A DNA stretch of 64,000 nt from Allopontixanthobacter sediminis (GCF_009828115.1 NZ_WTYL01000002.1:868001-932000), one strand, 5' to 3'; numbered from the stretch's first letter, positions 26,107 to 36,870 are shown. Program-made: numbers and translations. The notes: a model not told the origin generated them from the sequence alone.

Positions 26107-26681
26107 GGAAGGAATTCCGGCCACTGCGCCAAATCTTCCGGCGTATCGATGTCGCTCAGTTCGGGCAGAACCGCGGGTCGGATGCCACGCGCGGCAAACC
26201 GGCGCAGGGTTTCCTCGAACACGCGCTCAGTACTCCACTCCATGTCTTCGAATGCGAAACCTGCGTCCTCGCGGTAGCCAAGCAGATAATAGCCGCCGTC
26301 GCTCGCTGGACCGATCACCATCGGGTCGGTTTGCAGCGTATCGTGCGCGGCCCGCAGGATTGCTGGCGTCAATCCCGGGCAATCGCTGCCGATGACGATC
26401 GCGGGAGCTGGTACGCGGCCGAGACGGGCACTCAGGTCGCCGTCGCCCTGCTCTACGATATTTAAGTCCTCGCCAAGCCCCGCGCGAAAATCCTCCGGGG
26501 AGGCGCCGGTAACCCGCAGTTCGAAGGGAACGCCGCTGGCGCGGGCGACTTCCACCGTATGGGCCAACAGCTTGGTGTAGATCGCCGCTGCGCCGTCCGC
26601 CCCGAAAGCTGGGATCAGGCGAGTCTTGGCCTTGCCCGGTTCGGGCCAGCGGGCGAAAATCGAAATGAGCGGCTCGGCCAT
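26103..26681 (-). CDS. TIGR04282-type transferase
   Basis: 192-aa protein of the rSAM/selenodomain-associated transferase 1 family (GT-A like nucleotidyl/glycosyl transferase). It starts MAEPLISIFARWPEPGKAKT, has the acidic site VIGSDCPGLTPA, then GPASDGGYYLLGYRE and the end LSDIDTPEDLAQW. Members occur with arsenosugar radical SAM genes and are thought to transfer a sugar or nucleotidyl group. The start is the ATG at 26681, beginning the conserved block; no strong ribosome site is visible. It is divergent from the hydroxylase gene, with 52 bases for both promoters, and coupled to the TIGR04283 gene downstream. Confidence 0.87.
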   Translation of the reverse strand: MAEPLISIFARWPEPGKAKTRLIPAFGADGAAAIYTKLLAHTVEVARASGVPFELRVTGASPEDFRAGLGEDLNIVEQGDGDLSARLGRVPAPAIVIGSDCPGLTPAILRAAHDTLQTDPMVIGPASDGGYYLLGYREDAGFAFEDMEWSTERVFEETLRRFAARGIRPAVLPELSDIDTPEDLAQWPEFLP

Positions 26682-26733
26682 GCAGCGGCGATAGCGGCTC
26701 GACTGGCGCGGGGCCATAGGGCATGGATTGGTG

Positions 26734-27531
26734 ATGTCTCGAACGCGTCTTGTCATGGCCCTTGCTGCCGCTGCCGTCGTGGCTGCAATAGTGATTGGCG
26801 AGCGCAAGCGCCCGCTACGGGCGCGCGTCCGCAAGACGGGTCCGCGTACGATGCGCAACATTGCCATGGGGGCGAGCTGCGCGGCGGTAATTGCGGTTGT
26901 CGAGGAGCCGCTGACCAGACGCATCGCCCGTTCCAACTTGCAGAACGGCAGGGGTTTCGCCCGCCAGTTGCCCCGTCCGCTGCGAGTCATCGGCGGGATC
27001 GCGGCGATGGATTACGGATTTTACCTCTGGCACGTCGCCACCCACAAGGTGCCGTTTCTGTGGCGGTTCCACCGCGTGCACCACCTCGATCCGGACATGG
27101 ACGCGTCCACTGCGGTGCGGTTCCATGCGGCGGACATGCTGGTATCGCTGCCTTGGCGGCTGGTGCAGGTACGGCTGTCCGGGGCCAGCCCGAAGAGCCT
27201 CGCGCTATGGCGGCAATTCTTCAATTTCTCGATCCTGTTCCACCACGCCAACCTTCGGCTGCCAGGCAGGTGGGACGAACGGCTGTCGGCGGTGCTGACG
27301 ACCCCGAAGATGCACGGGATCCATCATTCCAACGTGCGAGACGAACGCGACAGTAACTGGACCAGCGGCTTCAGTTTCTGGGACCGGCTTCACGGCACGT
27401 TCCGGCAGGATATCCCGCAGGCCGATCTAGTGATCGGGGTGGACGATCCGGCGGCGGAACAGGACGAAGGGCTCGAAAGTTCGCTTGCCGCTCCGTTCCA
27501 GCCGTTCCCCTCGACCAAACGCACAATGTAA
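26734..27531 (+). CDS. Fatty acid hydroxylase / sterol desaturase superfamily protein
   Basis: 265-aa membrane di-iron oxygenase. N-terminal hydrophobic helices (MALAAAAVVAAIVIG; MGASCAAVIAVV) precede the histidine boxes HVATHK, HRVHHLD and HGIHHS, the ligand pattern of the superfamily. The ATG at 26734 is chosen over a TTG/GTG just before it. It would hydroxylate or desaturate a lipid in the membrane. It is divergent from the TIGR04282 gene. In this context a role in an arsenic-containing lipid is conceivable, but a general lipid role (for example carotenoid or hopanoid modification) is equally possible. Confidence 0.84.
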   Translation: MSRTRLVMALAAAAVVAAIVIGERKRPLRARVRKTGPRTMRNIAMGASCAAVIAVVEEPLTRRIARSNLQNGRGFARQLPRPLRVIGGIAAMDYGFYLWHVATHKVPFLWRFHRVHHLDPDMDASTAVRFHAADMLVSLPWRLVQVRLSGASPKSLALWRQFFNFSILFHHANLRLPGRWDERLSAVLTTPKMHGIHHSNVRDERDSNWTSGFSFWDRLHGTFRQDIPQADLVIGVDDPAAEQDEGLESSLAAPFQPFPSTKRTM

Positions 27532-27621
27532 TCGGCGGGGGTCGCACTACGCTATTGACGGACTTGCGCATTTCAGTGCCCATGCAGGACTGGGTGAATT
27601 TCAATACAGGGTCGATCTTAC

Positions 27622-29898
27622 ATGCACACACCATCGTTCACATCGCGCCGATTGGCGCGCCATTCAATCATGGCAGTCCTGCTGTCCTCCGCCACGATAA
27701 CCGCCGCGCAGGATGTGCAGATTGTCCAGCCCGGTGCGCCGGGGCAGGCGACGCGGCAGATCGACGTGGATCAGGCGGTTGCCCTGGCGGACACGAGCTT
27801 CTCGCCCGCTGATGTCCGTTTCATGCAACACATGATCGCCCATCATCGGCAGGCAGTGGAGATGGCAGCGCTGGTCAAGGACCGGACGAACCAGGAAGAA
27901 ATCGTCGCGGTGGCGGGCCGGATCGACGCTTCGCAGGCCGACGAAATGGAATTCATGACCACTTGGCTCGGCCAGCGTGGGCAGCCCGCAACCTCGCCGG
28001 GAATGGACCATTCCGCGATGGGGCATGGTACGCAGGCCATGGCCGGAATGGCGTCTGCCGAGGACATGGCCCGGCTGGCGGCGGCGAGTGGCGGCGAATT
28101 CGACCGATTGTTCCTCGAACTGATGATCAAACATCACGAGGGCGCCCTCGAAATGGTCAAGGTCCTGCTCGAGCAGCCGGGGGCAGCCTATGATCCGGTG
28201 ATGTTCGAGTTCACCAACGACGTGAACACCGACCAGAAGGCCGAGATCGAGCGGATGAACGCATTGCTCGCCAGCCTTTCGGACGATCCACGCGCGGGCC
28301 TCGCCGCCGGTTTCCGTGATGCGGGCGAAGCGATCAGCGGCATGCGCCTGCTGGCAGCGCTGCCCAAACCGGCTGGCTTTTTCGATCCCAAGAACCCGGC
28401 TGGTCTGGCTTTGCCAAAGCCAAAGAAGGATGCCGGCGAGAACGTCGTCAAGGATGGGGAAACGCCCGCGGAGCTCGCAGCCGATGCCGTAGTCGCCGAT
28501 GCGGCGGAAGGGGCCGAAAAGCCGGGCACTCGCGCAGCCGAGGAAACCAAGACCCAGTTCAGCGAACGGTCTCCGCTGTTGAATTTCGCCAACACCGACA
28601 TGGCATTTTCCGGCGATACGCTGGTGGCCGGCAATTATCACGGTTTCAACATCTACAAGTTGGGCGAAGACGGGGTGCCCGGATTGGTCAGTTCGGTAGT
28701 TTGCCCGGGAGGCCAGGGCGATGTGTCCGTGGTCGGCGATCTGCTGATCATGTCGGTCGAACAGACCCGCGGCCGCGTCGACTGCGGGTTGCAGGGAGTT
28801 ACTGGCGACGTCAGCGCGGAACGGTTCCGCGGTCTCCGGATCTTCGACATCAGCGACCTCGCACGCCCGGTCCAGGTCGGCCAGGTGCAGACGTGCCGCG
28901 GATCGCACACGCATTCGGTCGTGTCGCAAGACGCGAAATCGATCGTGGTCTATAATTCCGGCACCAGCCGTGTGCGCGACGAGGAAGAACTGGCCGGGTG
29001 CATTGGTGAAGTGCCGGGCGATGACCGCACCGCCTTGTTCCGGATCGACGTGATCGAAATTCCGGTGGCCAACCCGGCGGCAGCGCGGATCGTCGACAGT
29101 CCGACAGTGTTCGCCGATCCCGAAACGGGGCGCCTCGCCGGGCTGTGGCAGGGTGGAGATCACGGCGACGATACGCAGGATACCAACCGCACGGACCAGT
29201 GCCACGATATCACGGTCTTCCCTGCCTTGAAGATCGCCGCCGGCGCGTGTTCGGGCAACGGGATCGTCTTCGACATTTCCAATCCGCTCAAGCCCAAGCG
29301 AATCGACGAAGTCGTCGACAAGGGTTTCGCCTATTGGCACTCCGCGACCTTCAACAACGACGGCACCAAGGTCGTGTTCACCGACGAATGGGGCGGCGGG
29401 GGCCGTCCGCGCTGCCGGGCATCCGATCCGCGCAACTGGGGTGCGAACGCGATCTATGACATCAAGGACGGGGAGCTGACCTTCCGCAGCCTGTACAAAT
29501 TGCCCGCGCCGCAGTCGGACAAGGAAAATTGCGTCGCGCACAATGGCTCGATCATTCCGGTGCCGGGCCGCGATATCTTCCTGCAGGCGTGGTATCAGGG
29601 CGGCATTTCCGTGATGGATTTCACCGACAGCGCAAACCCGAAGGAAATCGCCTATTTCGACCGTGGCCCGATCAGCGACGAGCAGATGGCGATGGGCGGA
29701 TACTGGTCGGCCTATTATTACCGGGGCCGTATCTACGCCACGGAGATTGCACGCGGGCTGGATGTGTTCGCGCTGGAGCCGAGCGAGTTCCTGACCGCGG
29801 AGGAAATCGCTGCAGCCGAAGCGGCTGACCAAGGCAGCACCTTCAACCCGCAGACGCAGTATCCGGTAACATGGCCGGACATGGTGACTGCCCGATAG
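27622..29898 (+). CDS. Secreted DUF305 protein fused to a beta-propeller
   Basis: 758 aa. A basic N-terminus and hydrophobic stretch (MAVLLSSATITAAQ) suggest export. Two DUF305-type helical repeats carry His-His motifs: MIAHHRQAVEM (His74-75) and MIKHHEGALEM (His171-172), with a Met/His-rich linker (MDHSAMGHGTQAMAG) that suits copper or other metal binding. A Pro/Ala/Lys linker leads to a propeller resembling LVIVD-repeat proteins from about residue 300 to 740 (FRGLRIFDISDLARPVQV; GIVFDISNPLKPKRI; GISVMDFTDSANPKEI). Six or so cysteines lie there. The function is unknown; a periplasmic metal-binding or signalling role is plausible. A terminator follows. Confidence 0.82.
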   Translation: MHTPSFTSRRLARHSIMAVLLSSATITAAQDVQIVQPGAPGQATRQIDVDQAVALADTSFSPADVRFMQHMIAHHRQAVEMAALVKDRTNQEEIVAVAGRIDASQADEMEFMTTWLGQRGQPATSPGMDHSAMGHGTQAMAGMASAEDMARLAAASGGEFDRLFLELMIKHHEGALEMVKVLLEQPGAAYDPVMFEFTNDVNTDQKAEIERMNALLASLSDDPRAGLAAGFRDAGEAISGMRLLAALPKPAGFFDPKNPAGLALPKPKKDAGENVVKDGETPAELAADAVVADAAEGAEKPGTRAAEETKTQFSERSPLLNFANTDMAFSGDTLVAGNYHGFNIYKLGEDGVPGLVSSVVCPGGQGDVSVVGDLLIMSVEQTRGRVDCGLQGVTGDVSAERFRGLRIFDISDLARPVQVGQVQTCRGSHTHSVVSQDAKSIVVYNSGTSRVRDEEELAGCIGEVPGDDRTALFRIDVIEIPVANPAAARIVDSPTVFADPETGRLAGLWQGGDHGDDTQDTNRTDQCHDITVFPALKIAAGACSGNGIVFDISNPLKPKRIDEVVDKGFAYWHSATFNNDGTKVVFTDEWGGGGRPRCRASDPRNWGANAIYDIKDGELTFRSLYKLPAPQSDKENCVAHNGSIIPVPGRDIFLQAWYQGGISVMDFTDSANPKEIAYFDRGPISDEQMAMGGYWSAYYYRGRIYATEIARGLDVFALEPSEFLTAEEIAAAEAADQGSTFNPQTQYPVTWPDMVTAR

Positions 29899-29940
29899 GT
29901 TTTAGTCGCCGCGCCTTCAGGTGGCGGCACGCACAAAAGA

Positions 29941-29972
29941 AAAGGCCCGGCGGATCGCTCCGCCGGGCCTTT
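29941..29972. terminator. Bidirectional terminator, DUF305 gene / groEL
   Basis: Perfect 14-bp stem AAAGGCCCGGCGGA / TCCGCCGGGCCTTT with a TCGC tetraloop, between convergent genes. A and T tracts on both sides make it usable by both transcripts. Confidence 0.92.
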
Positions 29973-30003
29973 GTGTGTGTGCGCTACGGCGCGGGTGGGA
30001 AGC

Positions 30004-31680
<1,677 letters not shown>

Positions 31681-31710
31681 TTAGACGGGGAAAGCGAAGG
31701 GTCCGTCGGC

Positions 31711-31998
31711 TCAGCCGATGATCCCCATGATGTCGCTTTCCTTCATGATCAGCAGATCTTCGCCGTCGAGCTTGACCTCGGTGCCCGACCATTTGCCGAA
31801 CAACACGCGGTCGCCAGCTTTGACATCGAGCGGAGTGATCTTGCCATCTTCGGCCTTGGTGCCAGTGCCGACGGAGACGATTTCGCCTTCGCTGGGTTTT
31901 TCCTTGGCACTATCCGGGATGATGATGCCGCCAGCGGTCTTTTCTTCGGCTTCAATCCGACGAACAAGAACGCGGTCGTGCAGGGGGCGAAATGCCAT
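31711..31998 (-). CDS. groES: Co-chaperonin GroES (10 kDa)
   Basis: 95-aa heptameric lid of the GroEL chamber. [20 protein letters not shown] is the conserved N-terminus; the mobile loop [18 protein letters not shown] and the end [17 protein letters not shown] are intact. The start is the ATG at 31998; the longer frame upstream crosses the CIRCE element and is not translated. First gene of groESL. Confidence 0.98.
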   Translation of the reverse strand: MAFRPLHDRVLVRRIEAEEKTAGGIIIPDSAKEKPSEGEIVSVGTGTKAEDGKITPLDVKAGDRVLFGKWSGTEVKLDGEDLLIMKESDIMGIIG

Positions 31999-32039
31999 AT
32001 CGTTGACCTCTTCTTTCAAGATGAGTGAATATTTGTCGA

Positions 32040-32066
32040 TTGGCACTCCCGGTATGAGAGTGCCAA
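32040..32066. promoter_or_regulatory. CIRCE element (HrcA operator)
   Basis: TTGGCACTC-N9-GAGTGCCAA, a perfect 9-bp inverted repeat with a 9-base spacer. It differs from the consensus TTAGCACTC-N9-GAGTGCTAA only by one symmetric change. It lies 42 bases upstream of groES in its 5' leader, the usual place for repression by HrcA. hrcA itself is not in the window. Confidence 0.94.
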
Positions 32067-32074
32067 CGAGAGCG

Positions 32075-32103
32075 CATATGTGGATGCCGCCAGTCGGAGT
32101 CAA
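32075..32103 (-). promoter_or_regulatory. Sigma70-type promoter of groESL
   Basis: On the minus strand TTGACT (-35, 32098-32103), a 17-base spacer and CATATG (-10, 32075-32080). Transcription would start just upstream of or within the CIRCE, consistent with HrcA blocking initiation. Confidence 0.7.
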
Positions 32104-32152
32104 CGGGCGCGCCGGATAATTTTTCCGGATCCGCGACCAAGCGCCGCTGCGC

Positions 32153-33538
32153 TCAGACCAGTCCGAAGCGGCCGCGCTGCGCCCAGCGCCATGTCAGCAG
32201 GATGGCCGCCACCAGCAGGCCCGCCGCAAGTCCGATCCACACCCCGACACCGGCGAGCGGGGAATTGAGACCCAGCCAGATCGAGATGCTGAAACCGGCA
32301 GCCCAGTAGCTGAACACCGCAATGACCATGGGCACCCGTGTATCCTGCAACCCGCGCAGATTGCCTGCGGACACCGCCTGAACCGCGTCGACCAGTTGGA
32401 AGATCGCCGCGAGCAGCAGGTATTGCACCGCAAAGCCGACCATCGCCGAATTCCCGGCAGCGTTGACGTCGACATAGATCGACAGGACGGTGAGCGGTGC
32501 GAAAAGCATGATCGACGCCGTGACCATGCTGAACGCGACCGCGATGGCGAGCGCGATCCAGCCGGCCCGCGCGATCGCCGCGGTATCGCCCGCACCGAAA
32601 TGATATCCGACCCGGATCGTAGCGGCTTGTCCGATGCCGAACGGTATCTGGAACGCCAGCGCGGCAACCTGCAGCGCGATCGTATGCCCGGCCAGTTCCG
32701 AAGGCCCGATCCGGCCCATCAGGAACGCGGCCCCACTGAACAGCCCGGCCTCCGCGAAAATGGTGAACATGATCGGCGTGCCAATGCGGATGATATCCTT
32801 CATCCGGCCCCATTCGGTGCGCCACCAATTACCCAAGATCCGGTAGCGCCGCAGCCTCCGGTCCCACCCGATCGCAGCGACATAAGCCGCGAGAATGAAC
32901 AGGGAGGTGAACACGCTGGCCAGCGCCGATCCTTCGAGCCCGAGCGCAGGCGCCCCCAGATTGCCGAACACCAGCACCCAGTTCGCGAGTACGCTGACCC
33001 CGATGGCCGAGGCGATGATCATCGTCGCGAAGATCGGCCGGTCGAGCGCCGAAACGAAGATCCGCAGCACGTTCGAGAGGACCATCGGGATCATCGCCCA
33101 GATGATGATCTGCAGAAAGTCGCCCGACATGGCGGCGATCTTCGGGTCCTGTCCGGTCAGCAGCATCAACCGCTCCCCGCCGAGGCAGGCGATCATGCCG
33201 AGAGCCCCGACCAGGACGGCGAGCCACAGGCCCATGCGCACGCTGCGGCGAACCTCCCGCACCGCATGGCGGCGGCGGCCGAGTTCTGCCGCGATCAGGG
33301 GTGCAACGGCCCCGGTCAGGCCGGACAGCCCCCACAGGATCAGGCCGAACAGCGCGATGGCGAGGCTCGAAGCTGCAAGTTCCTGCTCCCCCAGTCGCGC
33401 CACGAAAATGACATCGACCGCATGGACCAGCATCTGCAGCAAATTGGCCGCAGCCAGCGGCCAGGCAAGCTTCATCGTCGCCGAAAATTCGGTGCGCCAT
33501 GGGCCGGCGGGCGGCGAGAGAGTGGCTGTAGGCGGCAT
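32153..33538 (-). CDS. MATE family efflux transporter
   Basis: 461-aa polytopic inner-membrane protein of the NorM/DinF multidrug and toxic compound extrusion family, probably exporting substrates against Na+ or H+. About twelve hydrophobic segments are visible. Characteristic stretches include [27 protein letters not shown]-like N-terminal helices and, mid-protein, [22 protein letters not shown] and [21 protein letters not shown]. The start is the ATG at 33538; an in-frame upstream extension is Arg-rich and unlike the family. It is divergent from the Kef-type antiporter gene. The substrate is unknown. Confidence 0.92.
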   Translation of the reverse strand: MPPTATLSPPAGPWRTEFSATMKLAWPLAAANLLQMLVHAVDVIFVARLGEQELAASSLAIALFGLILWGLSGLTGAVAPLIAAELGRRRHAVREVRRSVRMGLWLAVLVGALGMIACLGGERLMLLTGQDPKIAAMSGDFLQIIIWAMIPMVLSNVLRIFVSALDRPIFATMIIASAIGVSVLANWVLVFGNLGAPALGLEGSALASVFTSLFILAAYVAAIGWDRRLRRYRILGNWWRTEWGRMKDIIRIGTPIMFTIFAEAGLFSGAAFLMGRIGPSELAGHTIALQVAALAFQIPFGIGQAATIRVGYHFGAGDTAAIARAGWIALAIAVAFSMVTASIMLFAPLTVLSIYVDVNAAGNSAMVGFAVQYLLLAAIFQLVDAVQAVSAGNLRGLQDTRVPMVIAVFSYWAAGFSISIWLGLNSPLAGVGVWIGLAAGLLVAAILLTWRWAQRGRFGLV

Positions 33539-33686
33539 AAAGCCGCTCCGGATAGGCGAGCCGGACGCGCGCGAAAAGCCGCCGCGTGATCTGCGGCAAC
33601 TTCCTCGCGGCAAGTGTTGCCCCTTTCACTCGCACCGTGCTGCGGCTAGGCCATCGGGCAGGAATACGGCAGGGACGAAGACGCTG

Positions 33687-35483
33687 ATGGAACATGAAGG
33701 CGCATCGATGCTGCGGGACGGGGTTCTGCTCCTGGGCTTCGCATTGGCTTTCGTACTTTTGTTCCGGCGCTTCGGCCTCGGCGCGACACTGGGTTACCTG
33801 GTGGCGGGCGCGGTTGTCGGTCCGCAGGTCCTTGGCTTGGTCGGCGATGCCGAACAGATGATCCACATAGCCGAACTGGGCATCGTGATGCTTTTGTTCG
33901 TGGTCGGGCTGGAGCTTGATCCCAGCCGGTTATGGCGAATGAAGACCGCGATTTTCGGACTGGGCTTCGCGCAGGTTGCAGCCTGCGGACTGGCAGTCTC
34001 GGCCGTGATCTATTTTGCGGCGAGTTATCCGCTGGCGGCGGCACTTGCGATCGGCCTGCCGCTGGGACTGTCCTCCACCGCGCAGGTGCTGCCGATGCTG
34101 CAAAGTTCCGGTCGGCTCCGCACTCCGTTCGGCGAACGCGCCTTCGCGATCCTGCTGTTCCAGGACCTGTCGATAATCCCGCTGATCACCATCGTGGCGG
34201 CCATGAGCGCCGACCAAGCCGGTGCGGGTGCGGAAGCGGGGATGCCGGGCTGGCAGCTGGCGCTGGTCACGCTGGCGACGATCGGCGGACTGATCGCCGC
34301 GGGCCGATTTGTGCTGCGGCCACTGTTCCGGCTCATCGGCCATCTCAACGAACGCGAGATGTTCGTCGTCGCCGGCCTGTTCACCGTGCTGGGGTCGGCA
34401 TGGGTCATGGAATGGCTGGGACTTTCGACCGCGCTTGGGGCGTTCATTGCCGGGGTCATGTTGGCGAGCACTCCCTATCGCCACGAACTGGAAGCCGATA
34501 TCGAGCCGTTCCGATCGATCCTTTTGGGGCTGTTCTTCCTGGCGGTGGGGATGATGCTCGATCTGAACGCGATTGCGGAAAATCCTTTGTTCGTCATCAT
34601 GATGGCGGTCGCCCTGATTGCCGTGAAGAGCGCAATCATTCTCGGCATCGGCTTGGCGGTGGGCATGGCATGGCGAAGCGCGCTGGCGCTGGGCCTGCTG
34701 CTCAGCCAGGGCGGTGAATTCGGTTTCGTACTGTTCACCCAGGCGCGGGAGGGCGGGCTGATCTCCAGCGAAGTCGCCAGCCTGTTCGGCGCCATCGTGA
34801 CCCTGTCGATGGCGACCACCCCGTTCCTGATGATGGCGGCGAGCCGGATGCGGCAACCCGCCAGCAAAGGCAGCAAGCGGGAAGGACCGAGTTCGCGCGG
34901 CCGCAATGACGGGGCCGGTGCGCTGGTGATCGGCTTCGGCCGGTTCGGACAGACGGTGGCGCAATTGCTGGTGGCTGCCGGGGTACGCGTGACGCTGGTC
35001 GACAGCGATGTCGAACAGATCGATGTGGCGCAGGAATTCGGCTCCAAAGTCTATTACGGCGACGGGACCCGGCTGGACTTGCTGCGACAGGCTGGGGCGG
35101 GCGAGGCTAATCTGATTGTCTTCGCTATCGACCGGGACCAGCTCGAGCCCGAATTGCTGCACGGCGTGAAGGAAGCGTTCCCCGGCGCAGGGATCTATGT
35201 CCGGGCGTTCGACCGGCGGACCCTGATCAAGCTGAGCGATGCGCCGATCGACCATTCCGTGCGTGAAGTGATGGAATCGGCGGTGGCAATGGGCCGCGCG
35301 GCGCTGGACGGCCTCGGGGTCAGCCTGACCGAGATCGACAGGGCGGAGAGCATTTACCGCGAGAGGGATCAGGAGCGCCTCAAAATGCAGACCGATGCCG
35401 GCGACCTTCGCGCCGCGAAGGACATGATCTTCACCCAGCAAGCCGCGGATTCCGAAGCGATGGGCCGCGACGAAGCCGGATAG
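33687..35483 (+). CDS. Kef-type K+/H+ antiporter with RCK (TrkA-N) domain
   Basis: 598-aa CPA2 transporter. About a dozen hydrophobic segments occupy residues 1-390, including the Na+/H+ exchanger signature GLELDPSRLW and ALAIGLPLGLSSTAQVLPML. A cytoplasmic Rossmann RCK domain follows (GALVIGFGRFGQTVAQLL, VTLVDSDVEQID, YYGDGTRLDLLRQAG). The arrangement matches KefB/KefC, which eject K+ under electrophile stress. The start is the ATG at 33687 with AGGGA upstream; the frame extends upstream but overlaps the divergent MATE gene. No kefF/kefG partner is adjacent, so glutathione gating is unproven. Confidence 0.9.
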   Translation: MEHEGASMLRDGVLLLGFALAFVLLFRRFGLGATLGYLVAGAVVGPQVLGLVGDAEQMIHIAELGIVMLLFVVGLELDPSRLWRMKTAIFGLGFAQVAACGLAVSAVIYFAASYPLAAALAIGLPLGLSSTAQVLPMLQSSGRLRTPFGERAFAILLFQDLSIIPLITIVAAMSADQAGAGAEAGMPGWQLALVTLATIGGLIAAGRFVLRPLFRLIGHLNEREMFVVAGLFTVLGSAWVMEWLGLSTALGAFIAGVMLASTPYRHELEADIEPFRSILLGLFFLAVGMMLDLNAIAENPLFVIMMAVALIAVKSAIILGIGLAVGMAWRSALALGLLLSQGGEFGFVLFTQAREGGLISSEVASLFGAIVTLSMATTPFLMMAASRMRQPASKGSKREGPSSRGRNDGAGALVIGFGRFGQTVAQLLVAAGVRVTLVDSDVEQIDVAQEFGSKVYYGDGTRLDLLRQAGAGEANLIVFAIDRDQLEPELLHGVKEAFPGAGIYVRAFDRRTLIKLSDAPIDHSVREVMESAVAMGRAALDGLGVSLTEIDRAESIYRERDQERLKMQTDAGDLRAAKDMIFTQQAADSEAMGRDEAG

Positions 35484-35502
35484 ACGCCCGCACCAGACAC
35501 GG

Positions 35503-35534
35503 AAAAGGGCGACACCCTTGCGAGTGCCGCCCTT
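35503..35534 (-). terminator. Terminator of the rplJ-rplL transcript
   Basis: Eleven-bp stem AAGGGCGGCAC / GTGTCGCCCTT (minus-strand reading) with one mismatch and an 8-base loop, followed by a short U tract. It lies about 45 bases beyond the rplL stop and 20 bases after the convergent antiporter gene. Confidence 0.7.
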
Positions 35535-35577
35535 CCATCTGCGAATGCTTCAAGACATCCGCAAAACTGTGTGAAGC

Positions 35578-35946
35578 TTACTTCAGTTCGACGGTGCCGC
35601 CGGCTGCTTCGATCTTGGCCTTGACGTCTTCGGCTTCTGCCTTGTTGACGCCTTCCTTGACAGCCTTCGGAGCGGCTTCGACCAGCGCCTTGGCTTCGGT
35701 CAGGCCGAGTCCGGTGATAGCACGGACTTCCTTGATGACCTGGATCTTCTTGCCGCCGTCGCCCGTCAGGATGACGTCGAATTCGGTCTGTTCTTCCACT
35801 GCTTCTGCAGCAGCGGCAGGGCCGGCAACTGCAACGGCAGCAGCGGCGCTGACGCCCCAGGTCTCTTCCAGTGCGGTAGCAAGTTCAGCTGCTTCGAGAA
35901 CGGTCAGCTTCGAGAGTTCTTCTACAAGTTTGGCGATATCGGCCAT
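35578..35946 (-). CDS. rplL: 50S ribosomal protein L7/L12
   Basis: 122-aa stalk protein, dimers of which recruit translation factors. The N-terminal L10-binding helix ([22 protein letters not shown]), an Ala-rich hinge ([17 protein letters not shown]) and the C-terminal factor-binding domain ([27 protein letters not shown] end) are all present. It follows rplJ on the minus strand by 77 bases. It is not adjacent to rpoBC, which lie on the other strand 2.5 kb away, unlike the common rplJL-rpoBC order. Confidence 0.98.
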   Translation of the reverse strand: MADIAKLVEELSKLTVLEAAELATALEETWGVSAAAAVAVAGPAAAAEAVEEQTEFDVILTGDGGKKIQVIKEVRAITGLGLTEAKALVEAAPKAVKEGVNKAEAEDVKAKIEAAGGTVELK

Positions 35947-36023
35947 GATTTAATACTCCAGATATAATGGTTTGGCCCGTGCCGGGGTTACCCCTGGCGC
36001 GGATAGATTCGATGAAAAACCGC

Positions 36024-36539
36024 TTACGCCGCTTCTTTGGTGCTGTAGGCACCAAATACACGGGCGAGCTTTGCTGCGGGTGCGTTGACGACCTGTGCGA
36101 TTTTCGTCGCAGGGGCCATAACCAGACCCACCAGCTTGCCGCGTAGCTCGTCGAGACTTGGCATCGAGGCCAGTGACCTCACGCCTTTTTCGTCGAGTAC
36201 CAGTTTGCCCATTGCGCCGCCGACGATTTCGAGCTTGTCGTTCGTCTTGGCGAATTCCACGGCAGCCTTGGCAGCAGCGACCGGATCGGTCGATGTGGCC
36301 AGGGCAGTCGGGCCGGTGAGCAATTCGCTCAGGCCTTCGTAATCCGTGTCTTTCAGGGCAAGCTTGGCAAGGCTGTTTTTCGCAACCTTATAGGATGCAC
36401 CCGCGTCCCGCATCTTTGCGCGCAGATCGGTGGACTGGGCCACCGTCAGGCCGAGATTGCGCGTGACAACAACCACGCCGCTCTCTGCAAAGGTCGAGTT
36501 CAGGGCTGCAACCGCGTCGGTTTTTTGCGAACGATCCAT
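36024..36539 (-). CDS. rplJ: 50S ribosomal protein L10
   Basis: 171-aa base of the L7/L12 stalk, binding 23S rRNA and the L12 dimers through its C-terminal helix. MDRSQKTDAVAALNSTFAES, VVTRNLGLTVAQSTDLR and YKVAKNSLAKLAL are family-typical. GGAG lies about six bases before the ATG. The upstream 100 bases contain hairpins resembling an L10 autoregulatory leader. Confidence 0.97.
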   Translation of the reverse strand: MDRSQKTDAVAALNSTFAESGVVVVTRNLGLTVAQSTDLRAKMRDAGASYKVAKNSLAKLALKDTDYEGLSELLTGPTALATSTDPVAAAKAAVEFAKTNDKLEIVGGAMGKLVLDEKGVRSLASMPSLDELRGKLVGLVMAPATKIAQVVNAPAAKLARVFGAYSTKEAA

Positions 36540-36640
36540 GCCTTACTCCTTCATTATGACCACGCGGGGCAAACCCCGCACGGCCGGCTACGGTGATCGC
36601 TCCAGCAAGCTGGAACGAGCGAGTCCATTGAGGGGGAAGG
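36540..36640 (-). promoter_or_regulatory. Candidate L10 autoregulatory leader
   Basis: In the leader before rplJ the minus-strand RNA can form GCGGGG / CCCCGC (36564-36579, 4-base loop) close to the ribosome site. Upstream of that lies a longer hairpin with an internal loop around TCCAGC / GCTGGA (36601-36614, flanked by CGCT / AGCG). L10-L12 autoregulation through such mRNA structures is established in several bacteria; the match here is structural, not sequence-verified. Upstream of it, to 36812, I see no gene. Confidence 0.4.
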
Positions 36641-36812
36641 AGGTGCGCAAACCAGCATTTGGAGTTGCGCGGTGCGGAGGCCTTGGCCTGCCGCGAATAA
36701 TCTCTGTCCCCGCCTAGGCTGGAAATTAAGATGACCCGATTGCCATCACCAACTGTCTCGGACGGATGTCCACTAGACCCGTCGGCCTAGTGAACGAGGG
36801 GGCAGATAGCAG

Positions 36813-36845
36813 AAAGGCCGGGCGGGTCAACCCCGTCCGGCCTTT
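36813..36845. terminator. Intrinsic terminator after the small lipoprotein gene
   Basis: Fourteen-bp stem AAAGGCCGGGCGGG / CCCGTCCGGCCTTT with one G-T pair and a 5-base loop, 26 bases beyond the stop of the minus-strand lipoprotein gene. The U tract is short. Confidence 0.75.
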
Positions 36846-36870
36846 CGGTGCTGTGGCATGTAGCGGACGG

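Noticed and set aside
27664-29832. 722-aa minus-strand frame opposite the DUF305 gene
   Set aside because: Entirely antisense to a gene with a signal peptide and two clear domains; composition is His/Arg-rich and shadow-like.
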